A stretch of DNA of 64,000 nucleotides from Verrucomicrobiaceae bacterium (GCA_015075365.1 JABTUN010000004.1:496001-560000), one strand, 5' to 3'. Shown: positions 17,406 to 26,769, numbered from the stretch's first letter. Numbers and translations are program-made. Notes: generated by a model from the letters alone, not told the origin.

Positions 17406-20400
17406 TTACTTCTTCATCAAGTAAGCGAAGAAGTCCTTCAAGTCGGCATCGCTCATGCCCGCGGTGAGGCCTTCGGGCATGAGGGAGACGGGCGAGGCTT
17501 CAAGTTTCTCGATGTCAGCCTGTTTGATGGCGGTTTTGTTGCCGGCGAGGTCTTTGATGACGATGCCGTTCGCGTCCTGGGCGTCCATGAGACCGGTGAG
17601 GAGCTGGCCGCCTTTCGTTTTCACGGTGTAGGCTCCAAAGCCTTCGCGGATTTCGAGGCTGGGGGTGAAAAGATTGTCGAGCCAGAAGTCCACGTTCGCG
17701 CGGTCATAGCCGGTGAGCTCCGGACCGATGGCGCCGCCTTCGCCGAAGAGCTTGTGACAGGCAAAGCAGCGCGCCATGAACTGAATCTTGCCTTTCTCGG
17801 CATCGCCGAGGCCGGTTTTGAGCACCGCCTTGATGCGCTCGGCTTCTTTTTTCTTCTCCGGCGTCGGTCCAGTGGCGAGGAGGCCTTTCCAGTGCTTTTC
17901 GATGCTGGCGTCGATGTCGGCATCTTTGTGCAGGCTGAGCTGGCGGACGATGTCGATGGTGAAATGCTTCGCAGGCACTTTCCATTCGTTGACGAAGTTC
18001 ATCAAAATCTGCGCCCACTCCTTGCGACCGGCCATGACACGCAGCGCGTCCTCGCGCAACGCCTTGTCGCCGGCGATTTGACCTTCCCAACCAAGCAGCA
18101 AGGCCTCGGGGATGCGTTTGTCGTCAAACTTGGCCGCAGCCTGCAAAATACCGCGCTTGAGGCTCGGAGCCGCGCTGGACTTCAAAATGGCCACCATCGG
18201 CATCACGGCCTCTTGTTTGCCAAGTTCGGCCAACGTCTTCGCGATGGCGATTCGGGCCGTGTTCGTGGCTTTGGCGTCGGAGAGCAGTTTGAGGGCGTTT
18301 TTGAGCGCCTCCGCGTTTCCGCTGCGCAACGCGAGCGTGAGGTCGCCACCGCTTTGTTTCGCCATGTAGTCGTTGAGGGCCTTTTGCAGCGCCTCCGGCA
18401 GTTTGGGCATCTCCGCACCCTCAAACGCCGACGCGATGCCCGCGATGAATTTGCCTCGCAGCGCCTCATCGTTCGTCAACGCGAGCAAATCGGCGCACGA
18501 GTTGAGGTTTTCTTCACCACCCGCCAGCGCGTAGCGTTTCGCGAGCTTTTCCGCAAGATGATCGCGGAAGAGCTTCGTCTTCAAAAAGGCCGAATCCGAC
18601 TTCAAGAAGGCAAAAACGGCCGCACGCTCCTTTTCCGCCTTCGATTCGAGCGCCCACCACGCGAGCAACGGGAGATGGCCGCTCTCGTCCTCGGTGTCGC
18701 CAACCTTCAAAGCTGGAAGTCCAAGTTGAGCGGGAATGCGTTTAGCGGTGGCAAGAATTTGTGCGCGAACTTGTGGCTCCTTCGCTGTTTTCAAAATTTG
18801 CACGAAGGCATATAGGCCAGGCTCGCTCAAAGGTGTCTCACCTGCCATTTTCGCAACCCACCGGCGAACATAGGAATCCGAGCTTTTGGCCGCCTTATTC
18901 ATTACCACGCCAACATTTAAGGAGACTGTGTCTATGCTTCTTAAAGGACTATTCCCCTGATCTTGCTGCTGTTCGAGTGCGTCCAGAGCCCAAAGAGCCT
19001 CTAAAGCATGCGGATTGCCGTTTTGCTCGATCATCTCCAACAGTGGCTTCTCCAAATCCATCATCTTGCGCCATCCGATTTCCAGCACTGCCTGTTTCCG
19101 AAACCACTCATTCGCGTGGCTCAGATAGCCCAGCAGCTCTTCCCCACTCGCCTTGCTCAAATCAAACGGCTTCAGCTTCGGCGCACCACTCGCGGGGCGC
19201 ACGCGGTAGATGCGGCCGCTGGTTTTGTGCCAGTCATCGACGGGGCTGACGTGGCTGAGGCGGGTGTCATACCAGTCGGCCATGTAGAAGCCGCCATCGG
19301 GGCCGACGCCGGCCCAGACGGGGCGGAACCAGCGATCGGTGGTGCTCATGAGGTTCTCCTCGTCCTTCGTGCGGAAGGTGGAGCCGTCCGGGAGGCGCTC
19401 GCTGACATAGACGAGGTTTTGCAGCGCGTTGGGCGCGATGATTTTGCCTTCGTAGGCACTGCCGAGCAGGCCGCCTTCATACACGGTGAAGGCCTGTGGG
19501 AAGCGCTTGTTGTCGCCCTCATGGCGCATGTGCTCGAACCAGCCAAAGGCATACGGATTGGTGAGCGGGCCGTGTTTGCCCCAGCCTTTGATGCCATAGC
19601 TGCCCTGCTCGTAGTGCATGCCGCGCGTGGCACCGTTCGTGCCGGAGAAAATGCGGCCCTTGCTGTCGATGTCGAGGCTGAAGGTGTTGCCTCCGCCCTC
19701 GGCGTAGATTTCGAAGATCTTCTTCTTCGGATGGTAGCGCCAGATGCACTGGCCTTCCCATTTCACGTTCTTGGTGTTGGCGCTGCTGACGTTGCCGGTC
19801 GTCGTGCTGCCGTTCGCGCCGTAAAGCCAGCCGTCCATGCCCCATTGCAGATTCGTGGCGACGCTGTGTGTGTCTTCGAGGCCGAAGCCGCTGAGCTCGA
19901 CCTCGGGATCACCATCCGGTTTGGCATCGAAATCGGCATCGGGATAGCTGAGCAAGTAAGGCGGATTCAGCACCCAAATGCGGCCCATGCCATGCAGCGC
20001 GGCGCTGGCGATGTTCAGGCCGGTGATGACGTCTTCGTGCTTGTCGAAAAAGCCGTCGCCGTCCGTGTCCTCGAAGACGGTGATCTTGTCCGCGCCTTTG
20101 TCACCCCGTGGCGGCGGCAGCGGCACTTTGTCGAACTTCGCCCGGAGATGCTGGTCGTAGCTGACGATCTTCAAGCCAGCGGGAAACTGATACTGGCGAT
20201 ACTGCGTGACCCACATGCGCCCTTTCGAGTCCCAGCTCGCGTAAAGCGGCTGCTCGACGACGGGCTCGTGCGCCATGAGGTCGATCGCGACATCGCTGCG
20301 ATGCTTGAACTTCTTCACGGCCTCCTGCGGCGGCGTGGGCGGCGTGTCATCGCGCATCACGCCGCGGCCGGGACGCGTCTCCATGATTTTTTTGACGGCC

Positions 20401-20486
20401 TCATTGCCGGCGACGTCGTCGGGTTTGACGATCTGGGCAATGGACGGGACAGAAAGGACCAGAAGGGCGGAAAACACACGGAGCAT
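17406..20486 (-). CDS. PVC-type heme-binding/membrane-bound dehydrogenase-like protein
   Basis: A 1026-residue secreted protein. The start at 20486 yields a clear signal peptide (residues 1-19, ending SIAQ); the frame is open further upstream but overlaps yqgE. An N-terminal beta-propeller dehydrogenase-like domain (about 30-430: DVAIDLMAHEPVV, ITVFEDTDGDGFFDK, WGMDGWLYGANGS, MADWYDTRLSHV) is followed by a long HEAT-repeat region. A C-terminal cytochrome c domain has the heme motif CFACH at about 906-910 and a later SLMPEGL segment. This is the large PVC cytochrome architecture. The substrate is unknown, with sugar oxidation often suggested. The partial gene at the window start is a relative. 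Confidence 0.92.
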   Translation of the reverse strand: MLRVFSALLVLSVPSIAQIVKPDDVAGNEAVKKIMETRPGRGVMRDDTPPTPPQEAVKKFKHRSDVAIDLMAHEPVVEQPLYASWDSKGRMWVTQYRQYQFPAGLKIVSYDQHLRAKFDKVPLPPPRGDKGADKITVFEDTDGDGFFDKHEDVITGLNIASAALHGMGRIWVLNPPYLLSYPDADFDAKPDGDPEVELSGFGLEDTHSVATNLQWGMDGWLYGANGSTTTGNVSSANTKNVKWEGQCIWRYHPKKKIFEIYAEGGGNTFSLDIDSKGRIFSGTNGATRGMHYEQGSYGIKGWGKHGPLTNPYAFGWFEHMRHEGDNKRFPQAFTVYEGGLLGSAYEGKIIAPNALQNLVYVSERLPDGSTFRTKDEENLMSTTDRWFRPVWAGVGPDGGFYMADWYDTRLSHVSPVDDWHKTSGRIYRVRPASGAPKLKPFDLSKASGEELLGYLSHANEWFRKQAVLEIGWRKMMDLEKPLLEMIEQNGNPHALEALWALDALEQQQDQGNSPLRSIDTVSLNVGVVMNKAAKSSDSYVRRWVAKMAGETPLSEPGLYAFVQILKTAKEPQVRAQILATAKRIPAQLGLPALKVGDTEDESGHLPLLAWWALESKAEKERAAVFAFLKSDSAFLKTKLFRDHLAEKLAKRYALAGGEENLNSCADLLALTNDEALRGKFIAGIASAFEGAEMPKLPEALQKALNDYMAKQSGGDLTLALRSGNAEALKNALKLLSDAKATNTARIAIAKTLAELGKQEAVMPMVAILKSSAAPSLKRGILQAAAKFDDKRIPEALLLGWEGQIAGDKALREDALRVMAGRKEWAQILMNFVNEWKVPAKHFTIDIVRQLSLHKDADIDASIEKHWKGLLATGPTPEKKKEAERIKAVLKTGLGDAEKGKIQFMARCFACHKLFGEGGAIGPELTGYDRANVDFWLDNLFTPSLEIREGFGAYTVKTKGGQLLTGLMDAQDANGIVIKDLAGNKTAIKQADIEKLEASPVSLMPEGLTAGMSDADLKDFFAYLMKK

Positions 20487-20553
20487 GCCCTTCAATACGA
20501 AGGCGGAGCCCGGGGGCTTGTCGCCTGTTCCGGTATTTTCGTGCGAGGCGGGG

Positions 20554-21117
20554 TCAGTTCCACCGGAGGTTCTCCGGCATGCCCGCCATGAGACCGAACA
20601 TCGGCCCCATGTCGTGTAGGATGGCGCTCCAGAGCCCGGCGGGCTTGTCCACGGTGAGGACGAGGGGTCGGGGCCTCGTCGTGATCCAGGAGCGACGCTT
20701 GATCTCATTTTCGAGCTGGCCGCCAGTCCAGCCGGAGTAGCCGACGAAGCCGCGCACGTCGTGGCCGAGCTTGAGCGCCTGGATGGCATCCGGCACGGAA
20801 AGATGCGTCTGGCAGCGCAGGGTGCCCTTGCGCTTGTTCCAGTGAAGCGCGGCAAAGGCGAGTTTGTCGGTGGCGACGGGGCCGCCGATGAAAACCGGCA
20901 CGCCACCGAGCGTGCCCAAGTCCTGGTCGGGCAGCAAATCGCCGACTCTTTGTTCCAACGGGCGGTTCAGAATGTAACCAAAAGCACCCTCCTTGAGCGA
21001 GTGTGCGGCCATGAACACAACCGACCGGGCGAAGTTGGGATCATTCATAACCGGTGAGGCCAGCAGCAGTGTGCCGGTGAGCGGACCGGTGGGTTCGGAT
21101 TGCTTGTTCGAGGCCAT
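20554..21117 (-). CDS. yqgE: YqgE/AlgH family protein
   Basis: A 187-residue protein. Family hallmarks are GTLLLASPVMNDPNFARSVV near the N-terminus, FGYILNRPL, and GVPVFIGGPVATDKL, followed by the FVGYSGWTGGQLENEI segment. YqgE proteins are widespread with unclear biochemical function. It lies between the ilv locus and the PVC heme gene on the same strand, 60 bp after ilvN, so it may be the tail of that transcript. Confidence 0.92.
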   Translation of the reverse strand: MASNKQSEPTGPLTGTLLLASPVMNDPNFARSVVFMAAHSLKEGAFGYILNRPLEQRVGDLLPDQDLGTLGGVPVFIGGPVATDKLAFAALHWNKRKGTLRCQTHLSVPDAIQALKLGHDVRGFVGYSGWTGGQLENEIKRRSWITTRPRPLVLTVDKPAGLWSAILHDMGPMFGLMAGMPENLRWN

Positions 21118-21177
21118 GGATGACGAAGCACGACGAATGTGCGGCTCCGCGGGAGAATCGCGAGCGGTTTTTCGCGA

Positions 21178-21723
21178 TCAAGTCTCCGCCAGACCGCGCG
21201 CCATGACGACCTTGCCGGTGCGGACGGTTTCGACGATGTCGAACTTGCCGAGGAGACGGACGGCGGCGTCGAGTTTGTCGGTGTTGCCGGTGATCATGGC
21301 GATCAGGCTGTCGTCTTGCAGATCGACGGTCTTGCCGGCGTAGTGCTCGATGATTTGGAGAATCTCGGTGCGGTCGGCGGCGCTGGCGGCGATCTTGATG
21401 AGGACCATTTCCTTGGCGACGGCGTCGCGGTCGGTGTGCTCGATGCAATGGATCACGTCGATGAGCTTGTTCACCTGCATGATGATCTGGTGCAGACCCT
21501 CGGGATGACCGCTGATGCCGATGGTCATGCGGCTGAAGCGCGGATCACGCGTCTGGGAGACGACAAGGGACTCGATGTTGAATCCGCGGCGGCTGAAGAC
21601 AGCACAGATGCGGCCGAGGACGCCGGGCTGGTTGTTCACCATGACGCTGAGCGTGTGGATGTTGATGATGTCCGCCTGCGGAGCGGGCTTTTTGTCGGTG
21701 GTGGCGCTGATTTTGTCGCTCAT
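21178..21723 (-). CDS. ilvN: Acetolactate synthase small (regulatory) subunit
   Basis: A 181-residue regulatory subunit. An ACT domain sits at about 20-95 (HTLSVMVNNQPGVLGRICAV, RGFNIESLVV, RMTIGISG) and the ALS_ss C-terminal domain follows. It binds branched-chain amino acids, usually valine, and activates and feedback-inhibits the large subunit. The start codon overlaps the stop of the upstream DNA methyltransferase gene by 4 bp, so translation is probably coupled to that gene rather than directly to ilvB. Confidence 0.95.
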   Translation of the reverse strand: MSDKISATTDKKPAPQADIINIHTLSVMVNNQPGVLGRICAVFSRRGFNIESLVVSQTRDPRFSRMTIGISGHPEGLHQIIMQVNKLIDVIHCIEHTDRDAVAKEMVLIKIAASAADRTEILQIIEHYAGKTVDLQDDSLIAMITGNTDKLDAAVRLLGKFDIVETVRTGKVVMARGLAET

Positions 21724-22526
21724 GGTCGTGTGAGGTTAGTTTTTGGTTTTGAAGTGGGTGTCTTGAGGCGGGCGCGGGCGATTTTGAGGTAATTCGAGTC
21801 CTTTTCGATGCCGAGCCACTTGCGCTGGAGCTTCTTCGCGGCGGCGGCGGTGGTGCCGGAGCCGAGGAAGGGATCGAGGACGAGATCGCCAGCGTCAGTG
21901 GAGCTCGAAATAAGCTTTTCGATGAGGGCGATGGGCTTTTGCGAGGGGTGGCCGCACTTTTCCTTCGAGGCTCCCTTCAAGCTGGGGACGCGGAGGATGT
22001 TTGTGGCGAACTTTCCGGCTTCGAGGTGGGCTTTGCGGGCCTTTTTGTCCTTGTAGCGCGGATCGCGGAGATACTCGGCGATGGTGGCGCGATCGTAAGG
22101 CACGCGCACGGCGTCTTTGTTGAACTTCACCTCGTCGCTTTTGCGCAGGACGAGGATCATCTCGTATTGCGGGGTGAAGCTGTCGCGGCGCTCATTGTAG
22201 CCCACCGCACGATCCCAGATGATGAGATCGTGAAACTGGTGCTGCTGACTGATGCGTGACATGAGGTGGAGGAAGGTGTGCTCGCGCTTTCCTAACTGGC
22301 CGAAGATGAAACAGAGGCCGTCGTCGCGGAGGACGCGCATGGCCTGGGCGACCCACTTCTCGCACCAGGCGAGGTAGTGGGCGGCTGTTTTCCATTGGGT
22401 GTCCCAGGCTTCATCTTCGAGAACATTGAAGTAAGGCGGATCGGCGATGATGGACTGTGCACAGGCTGCGGGGAGCTTTTTCAACTCGGCGAGGGCATCG
22501 CCGTGGATGATGCGGTTGAGTTTCAT
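21720..22526 (-). CDS. DNA methyltransferase, beta-class N6-adenine/N4-cytosine
   Basis: A 268-residue site-specific DNA methyltransferase. Catalytic motif IV DPPY is at residues 29-32 and the S-adenosylmethionine motif DPFLGSGTT is at 218-226; this order (IV before I) defines the beta class, which includes CcrM. The HPSQKPIALIEKL segment before motif I is also typical. No restriction endonuclease gene is adjacent, so it looks solitary. It sits between ilvB and ilvN in the same orientation and overlaps ilvN by 4 bp. A 78-bp imperfect palindrome lies just upstream. The recognition site cannot be read from the sequence. Confidence 0.92.
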   Translation of the reverse strand: MKLNRIIHGDALAELKKLPAACAQSIIADPPYFNVLEDEAWDTQWKTAAHYLAWCEKWVAQAMRVLRDDGLCFIFGQLGKREHTFLHLMSRISQQHQFHDLIIWDRAVGYNERRDSFTPQYEMILVLRKSDEVKFNKDAVRVPYDRATIAEYLRDPRYKDKKARKAHLEAGKFATNILRVPSLKGASKEKCGHPSQKPIALIEKLISSSTDAGDLVLDPFLGSGTTAAAAKKLQRKWLGIEKDSNYLKIARARLKTPTSKPKTNLTRP

Positions 22527-22533
22527 CGGTTTT

Positions 22534-22611
22534 ATCAGCGTCCCATTAGCGTCAAGTTAGCGGTTAAAAGAGGAGTTCTAACCGCTGATATGACGCTGAT
22601 TAGACGCTAAT
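22534..22611. repeat. 78-bp imperfect palindrome between ilvB and the methyltransferase
   Basis: Arms of 33 bases (22534-22566 and 22579-22611) pair along most of their length around a 12-base loop; the inner 8 bp (AGCGGTTA/TAACCGCT) are perfect. Within each arm a motif like AGCGTC recurs, alternating TTAGCGTC and ATCAGCGTC. It could be a small mobile palindrome or an operator/attenuator region for the methyltransferase-ilvN part of the transcript. Confidence 0.7.
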
Positions 22612-22628
22612 AATGAGGATTTGAGGCA

Positions 22629-24356
22629 TCAGGTCGAACCGGTGGGTTTCTCCATTTTGTGCTTCGGCGCTTCGAGGATCATGTCTTCGAGAGCGGCTCC
22701 GGCGGGGATCATCGGGAAGACGTTTTCGGCCTTGATGCACTCGGCTTCGATGATGCAGGGGCCGTCGTTGTAATCGAGGGCCTGCTGGAGGATGCGCTCC
22801 ACATCGGCGGGGCGGCGGATGTGCCAGCCTTTGATGCCATATGCCTCACCGAGCTTCACAAAGTCGGGGTTGCCGATGAGATCGACGCCGCTCTCGCGGT
22901 TCTCGAAGAACAGCTCCTGCCACTGACGGACCATGCCGAGGTAGCTGTTGTTGAGGACAAGGATCTTGATGGGCAGCTTGTGGATCGCGGCGGTGGCGAG
23001 TTCAAAGAAGGTCATCTGGAAGCCGCCGTCGCCGACGATGCATGCAACGAGCTTGTCCGGGCAGGCGAGCTGGGCGCCGATGGCGGCGGGGAAGCCGAAG
23101 CCCATCGTGCCGGCACCGCCGGAGCTGAGCCAGTGGTAGCTCTCGTCGTTTTTGTAGAACTGCGCGGCCCACATCTGATGCTGGCCGACATCGGTGGTGA
23201 CGATGGCCTTGCCCTTCGTGAGCGTGTAGAGCTCGTCGATGACCTGCTGCATGCGCAGGCCGCCCTGCTTCTTGTAGGTGAGGGGGAATTTTTTCTTGTA
23301 GCCGTCGAGATGGGCGAGCCAGTCCTCGGTGGGCAGTTTTTCGACGTGCGGGAGCAGATCGCTGAGCGCGGCTTTGGCATCGCCTTTGATCGCGACGTCC
23401 ACTTTGATCATCTTGTTGAACTCCGCGGCGTCGATGTCGATGTGGATGAGCTTCGCGTTGCGGCCGAACATGTGCGGCTTGCCGATGATGCGGTCGTCAA
23501 AGCGGGAGCCGACATTGAAGATGAGGTCGGCTTCGACCATCGCCTTGTTCGCGTAAGCGGTGCCGTGCATGCCGAGCATGCCAAGCGAGAGCGGATGCGT
23601 CTCCGGGAAGACGCCCTTGCCGAGCAGCGTGGTGGTCACCGGGCAGCCGAGGGTCTCGGCTAGGGTCATGAGTTCCTTGTCGGCGCGGGCGATCATCGCA
23701 CCCTGACCGGCGAGGATGACCGGACGCTTCGCCGCGGCGATGAGGCGGGCGGCCTCCTTGATGCGGGACTGGTCAATTTTGAAGTTGTCCTCCGGGTGGT
23801 AGCCGGGGAGGTCCATCGGCTCATCAAAGGTGCCGGTGAAGGCCCCCTGGCTGATGTCTTTGGGGATGTCGATCAGAACCGGGCCTGGACGGCCGGTCGT
23901 GGCGATGTGGTAAGCCTCCTTGGCGATACGGGGCAACGCATTGGTGTTCTTGACCAGGAAATTGTGCTTCACGACCGGGGACGTGATGTTGAAGATGTCC
24001 GCCTCCTGGAAGGCGTCCTTCCCGAGCATCCAGGTGACCTGCTGGCCGCACAGGATGATCATCGGGACGCTGTCCATCTGGGCGGTCATGATGCCGGTAA
24101 CAGTATTTCCAGCGCCGGGGCCGGAGGTGACGAGCACGACGGCCGGTTTGCCCGTGGCGCGGGCGTAACCATCGGCCATGTGGACGGCCCCCTGCTCGTG
24201 GCGGACGAGGATGAACTTCATGTCCGTCTTCACGGTCTGGAGGGCGTCAAAGATCGGGATGGCCGCGCCGCCGGAGTAACCGAAGACGTATTCGATGCCG
24301 AGGTCGGCGAGGGTCTTAATGAGGGCTTGGGCGCCGTCCATTTTGGGTGGGTTCAT
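22629..24356 (-). CDS. ilvB: Acetolactate synthase large (catalytic) subunit
   Basis: A 575-residue thiamine-diphosphate enzyme that condenses two pyruvates, or pyruvate with 2-ketobutyrate, at the first common step of branched-chain amino acid synthesis. Visible features are GYSGGAAIPIFDAL, the catalytic Glu segment VRHEQGAVHMADGYAR, GPGAGNTVTGI, and the ThDP/Mg motif GDGGFQMTFFEL followed by NNSYLGMVRQWQ. The start MNPPKMDGAQ at 24356 fits the family. The frame stays open a further 83 codons upstream, but those residues match nothing known in ALS. The gene is followed by a DNA methyltransferase and ilvN. Confidence 0.95.
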   Translation of the reverse strand: MNPPKMDGAQALIKTLADLGIEYVFGYSGGAAIPIFDALQTVKTDMKFILVRHEQGAVHMADGYARATGKPAVVLVTSGPGAGNTVTGIMTAQMDSVPMIILCGQQVTWMLGKDAFQEADIFNITSPVVKHNFLVKNTNALPRIAKEAYHIATTGRPGPVLIDIPKDISQGAFTGTFDEPMDLPGYHPEDNFKIDQSRIKEAARLIAAAKRPVILAGQGAMIARADKELMTLAETLGCPVTTTLLGKGVFPETHPLSLGMLGMHGTAYANKAMVEADLIFNVGSRFDDRIIGKPHMFGRNAKLIHIDIDAAEFNKMIKVDVAIKGDAKAALSDLLPHVEKLPTEDWLAHLDGYKKKFPLTYKKQGGLRMQQVIDELYTLTKGKAIVTTDVGQHQMWAAQFYKNDESYHWLSSGGAGTMGFGFPAAIGAQLACPDKLVACIVGDGGFQMTFFELATAAIHKLPIKILVLNNSYLGMVRQWQELFFENRESGVDLIGNPDFVKLGEAYGIKGWHIRRPADVERILQQALDYNDGPCIIEAECIKAENVFPMIPAGAALEDMILEAPKHKMEKPTGST

Positions 24357-24741
24357 AAGCTTTGGGGTGAAAATTGCGGTTTCGAACCCAAAAGTGGGGT
24401 CAAAAGCCAAAACAGCAAGGTGAAGTTTGGCTTTTTTGCCGAAAACAGAGGTTTTTGATCCAATTCGATCTTCAAACATTAGGATTTTTTGACCAAATTC
24501 GCCTTCCAACCTGGTTCCACGTTGAGAAAATGCTGCATTACGACCCAAAAGTGTGATTTCGAGCGGTTTCGAGCCCTGGTAGTCGAAAACGAATGGCAAC
24601 GGCACTTGGAGGCAAGATTTCTTCCCAGCACCTCCTGCTGATCCAGTCGCCTCATAGTCAATTGACTAAGTTGCTTTGAAACGAAAATAAATCTTGTCAG
24701 CCAGCAGCCCATTTCGCTAAAACGCCTGCCCTTTCCCAACC
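24357..24741. promoter_or_regulatory. Divergent leader region of ilvB and the PEP-CTERM gene
   Basis: 385 bp without a recognisable gene and visibly richer in A/T than its neighbours. It holds a perfect 14-bp palindrome, TAGTCAATTGACTA at 24655-24668, which also places a TTGACT -35-like hexamer on both strands and is a candidate operator or promoter core. The long transcribed leader implied for ilvB (about 300 bases) could carry regulation, but I found no Leu/Val/Ile-rich leader peptide and no convincing attenuator hairpin. Confidence 0.4.
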
Positions 24742-24987
24742 ATGACCTTCCGTTCCGTTCTCTATTGGCTGCTTTGCACGGTCTTTGCCGGCTTGGTGGC
24801 GCAATCAGCCGAACCGCCGCCCACCATCGGACCGGCGGCTGACTGGAGTGGTCCCGCCATTCAGAGCGTTCACCTGCTCCCTGTCCCTGAACCTGGACGC
24901 GCCTTGCTGCTCTTCGCCGGCATCATGGCGATGGCCTTCACCTACCGCCGCGCCTGGATGAACTGGAAAAGCGGTCCAAAGTCCTGA
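24742..24987 (+). CDS. Mini PEP-CTERM sorting-domain protein
   Basis: An 81-residue protein with almost nothing between its targeting signals. Residues 1-23 form a signal peptide (ending AQSA), residues 24-47 are a Pro-rich spacer, and residues 48-70 form a PEP-CTERM tail: VPEP at 48-51, a hydrophobic segment at 54-67, then RR at 69-70 and a further basic end. PEP-CTERM proteins are normally cleaved and sorted by exosortase; no exosortase is in this window. It is divergent from ilvB, and the next gene on its strand is gamma-glutamyltransferase. Confidence 0.75.
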   Translation: MTFRSVLYWLLCTVFAGLVAQSAEPPPTIGPAADWSGPAIQSVHLLPVPEPGRALLLFAGIMAMAFTYRRAWMNWKSGPKS

Positions 24988-25064
24988 GAGATGTCCTCCA
25001 CTCGCTGATTTTGGCGAGGCCTTTTCCATCGACGGACTGCCAAGTGGTCTGTTAGCCTCGCGGC

Positions 25065-26726
25065 ATGAAGATTTTCGCCACCCTCCTATTGATTGTCACA
25101 GGCTTGCTGCGTGCCGAGGATGCCGCGTATCCGAAACAAGCCATCGCCACGGTGCATCCGCTGGCCACGCAGGCGGGAATGGATGCCTTTGCGAAAGGTG
25201 GAAACGCCATCGACGCGGCCATCGCGGCCGGTTTGACGCTCGGCGTGGTCGATGGGCATAATTCCGGCATCGGCGGCGGCTGTTTCTTCGTCATCCGGGC
25301 CGCCGACGGCACCGTGACCTGCATCGACGGTCGTGAAATGGCTCCCGCAAAGGCCCATCGCGACATGTATGTGATCAACGGCAAGCTCGACGATGAGGCC
25401 AGCAAGACCGGTGCTCTCGCGAGCGGTGTGCCTGGCTACCTCAAAGCCTGCGCCGCGGCTCAAACGAAGCATGGCAAGCTCAAGCTCGCCGATGTGCTGC
25501 TGCCTGCCGCGGACATCGCGGAGAAGGGTTTTCCGATTGATGAGCCCTATGCTCGCAAGCTCGCCGCCACTGCCGCGAAGCTGGCGAAGTTCCCCGCCTC
25601 CGCCGGCATCTTCCTCAAAGACGGCAAACCGATCGAAAAGGGCCAGCCGCTCGTGCAAACGGACCTCGCGGCCACTTATCGGGCTGTCGCGAAAAACGGC
25701 ATCGAGTGGTTCTACGAGGGCGAATTTGCCCAAAAGACCGAGGAATGGATGAAAGCGAATGGTGGCATCACCACCGCGGCTGACTACGCGGCCTACAAAG
25801 CACCGGAACGCGAGGCCATTCGCTCCAAGTATCGCGGTTACGACCTCATCACGATGCCGCCGCCCAGCTCCGGTGGCGTGCATGTGGCGCAGATCCTGAA
25901 CATCCTGGAGCATTTTCCGATTCGGCACTTCCGGGCGAGCAGTCGCGTGCATGTCCTCACGGAGGCGATGAAGCTTGCCTTTGCGGATCGTGCGCATTGG
26001 CTCGGCGATCCTGACTTTGCGAAGGTGCCGCGAGGCCTCGTCGATCCCGCTTACGCGGCCGAGCTCGCCAAGAAGATCGACCTCGATCATGTGACCACCG
26101 TTTCCGGTCACGGCATGCCACCGCATTGGGAAGGGGACATCTTCGGCAAGCACACCACCTTCCTCTGCACCGCCGATGCGGAGGGAAACTGGGTGGCGCT
26201 GAATCAAACGATCAACACCGCCTTCGGCAGCAAGGTCGTCATCCCTGGCACCGGCGTGCTTTTGAATGACGAGATGGATGATTTCGCCGTGCAGCCCGGC
26301 ATTCCGAATGCCTTCAAACTCGTCGGAGCCGAGGCGAATGCTGTCGCGCCCGGCAAACGACCGCTTTCCAGCATGAGCCCGACCATCGTGCTCAAAGACG
26401 GACAGCCCGTCATCGTCACCGGAGCTGCTGGCGGCCCCACGATCATCACGCAGGCCCTGCTGCTGCTCACGCACATCATCGATGACGGCCAGCTTCCGGC
26501 GGCTGCGCTGGCCGAGCCGCGTTTTCATCATCAATGGAACCCCGACGAGCTGAAAATCGAAAAAGCCTTTGGCGAGGAAACCCTCCAACGCGTCGAAAAG
26601 CTCGGCCACAAGCTCGCTCCGACAGCCAGCTTCGGTGCGTGCCAGGCGATCTACTTTGATCAGGCCAAGAAGCTCTTCTTCCCCGCTCACGACCCCCGCG
26701 TGCCGGGCAAGGCGGGCGGGCGGTGA
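25065..26726 (+). CDS. ggt: Gamma-glutamyltransferase
   Basis: A 553-residue exported N-terminal nucleophile hydrolase that removes or transfers the gamma-glutamyl group of glutathione and related compounds in the periplasm. A signal peptide covers residues 1-17. The early family segment NSGIGGGCFFVI is present. The autocleavage/catalytic Thr is Thr364 in the HTTFLCTADAEGNWV region. The small subunit shows NQTINTAFGS, FAVQPG, PLSSMSPTIV and the oxyanion-side GAAGGPTIITQ motif. Length and order are as expected for a complete precursor. Confidence 0.93.
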   Translation: MKIFATLLLIVTGLLRAEDAAYPKQAIATVHPLATQAGMDAFAKGGNAIDAAIAAGLTLGVVDGHNSGIGGGCFFVIRAADGTVTCIDGREMAPAKAHRDMYVINGKLDDEASKTGALASGVPGYLKACAAAQTKHGKLKLADVLLPAADIAEKGFPIDEPYARKLAATAAKLAKFPASAGIFLKDGKPIEKGQPLVQTDLAATYRAVAKNGIEWFYEGEFAQKTEEWMKANGGITTAADYAAYKAPEREAIRSKYRGYDLITMPPPSSGGVHVAQILNILEHFPIRHFRASSRVHVLTEAMKLAFADRAHWLGDPDFAKVPRGLVDPAYAAELAKKIDLDHVTTVSGHGMPPHWEGDIFGKHTTFLCTADAEGNWVALNQTINTAFGSKVVIPGTGVLLNDEMDDFAVQPGIPNAFKLVGAEANAVAPGKRPLSSMSPTIVLKDGQPVIVTGAAGGPTIITQALLLLTHIIDDGQLPAAALAEPRFHHQWNPDELKIEKAFGEETLQRVEKLGHKLAPTASFGACQAIYFDQAKKLFFPAHDPRVPGKAGGR

Positions 26727-26769
26727 AGGCGTGGTTGCCTTTTCTGGTCCCTGCCGGTATTCTCCGCGC

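Noticed and set aside
20487..20906. N-terminal extension of the PVC heme protein
   Set aside because: Overlaps yqgE in another frame; the signal peptide starts at 20486.
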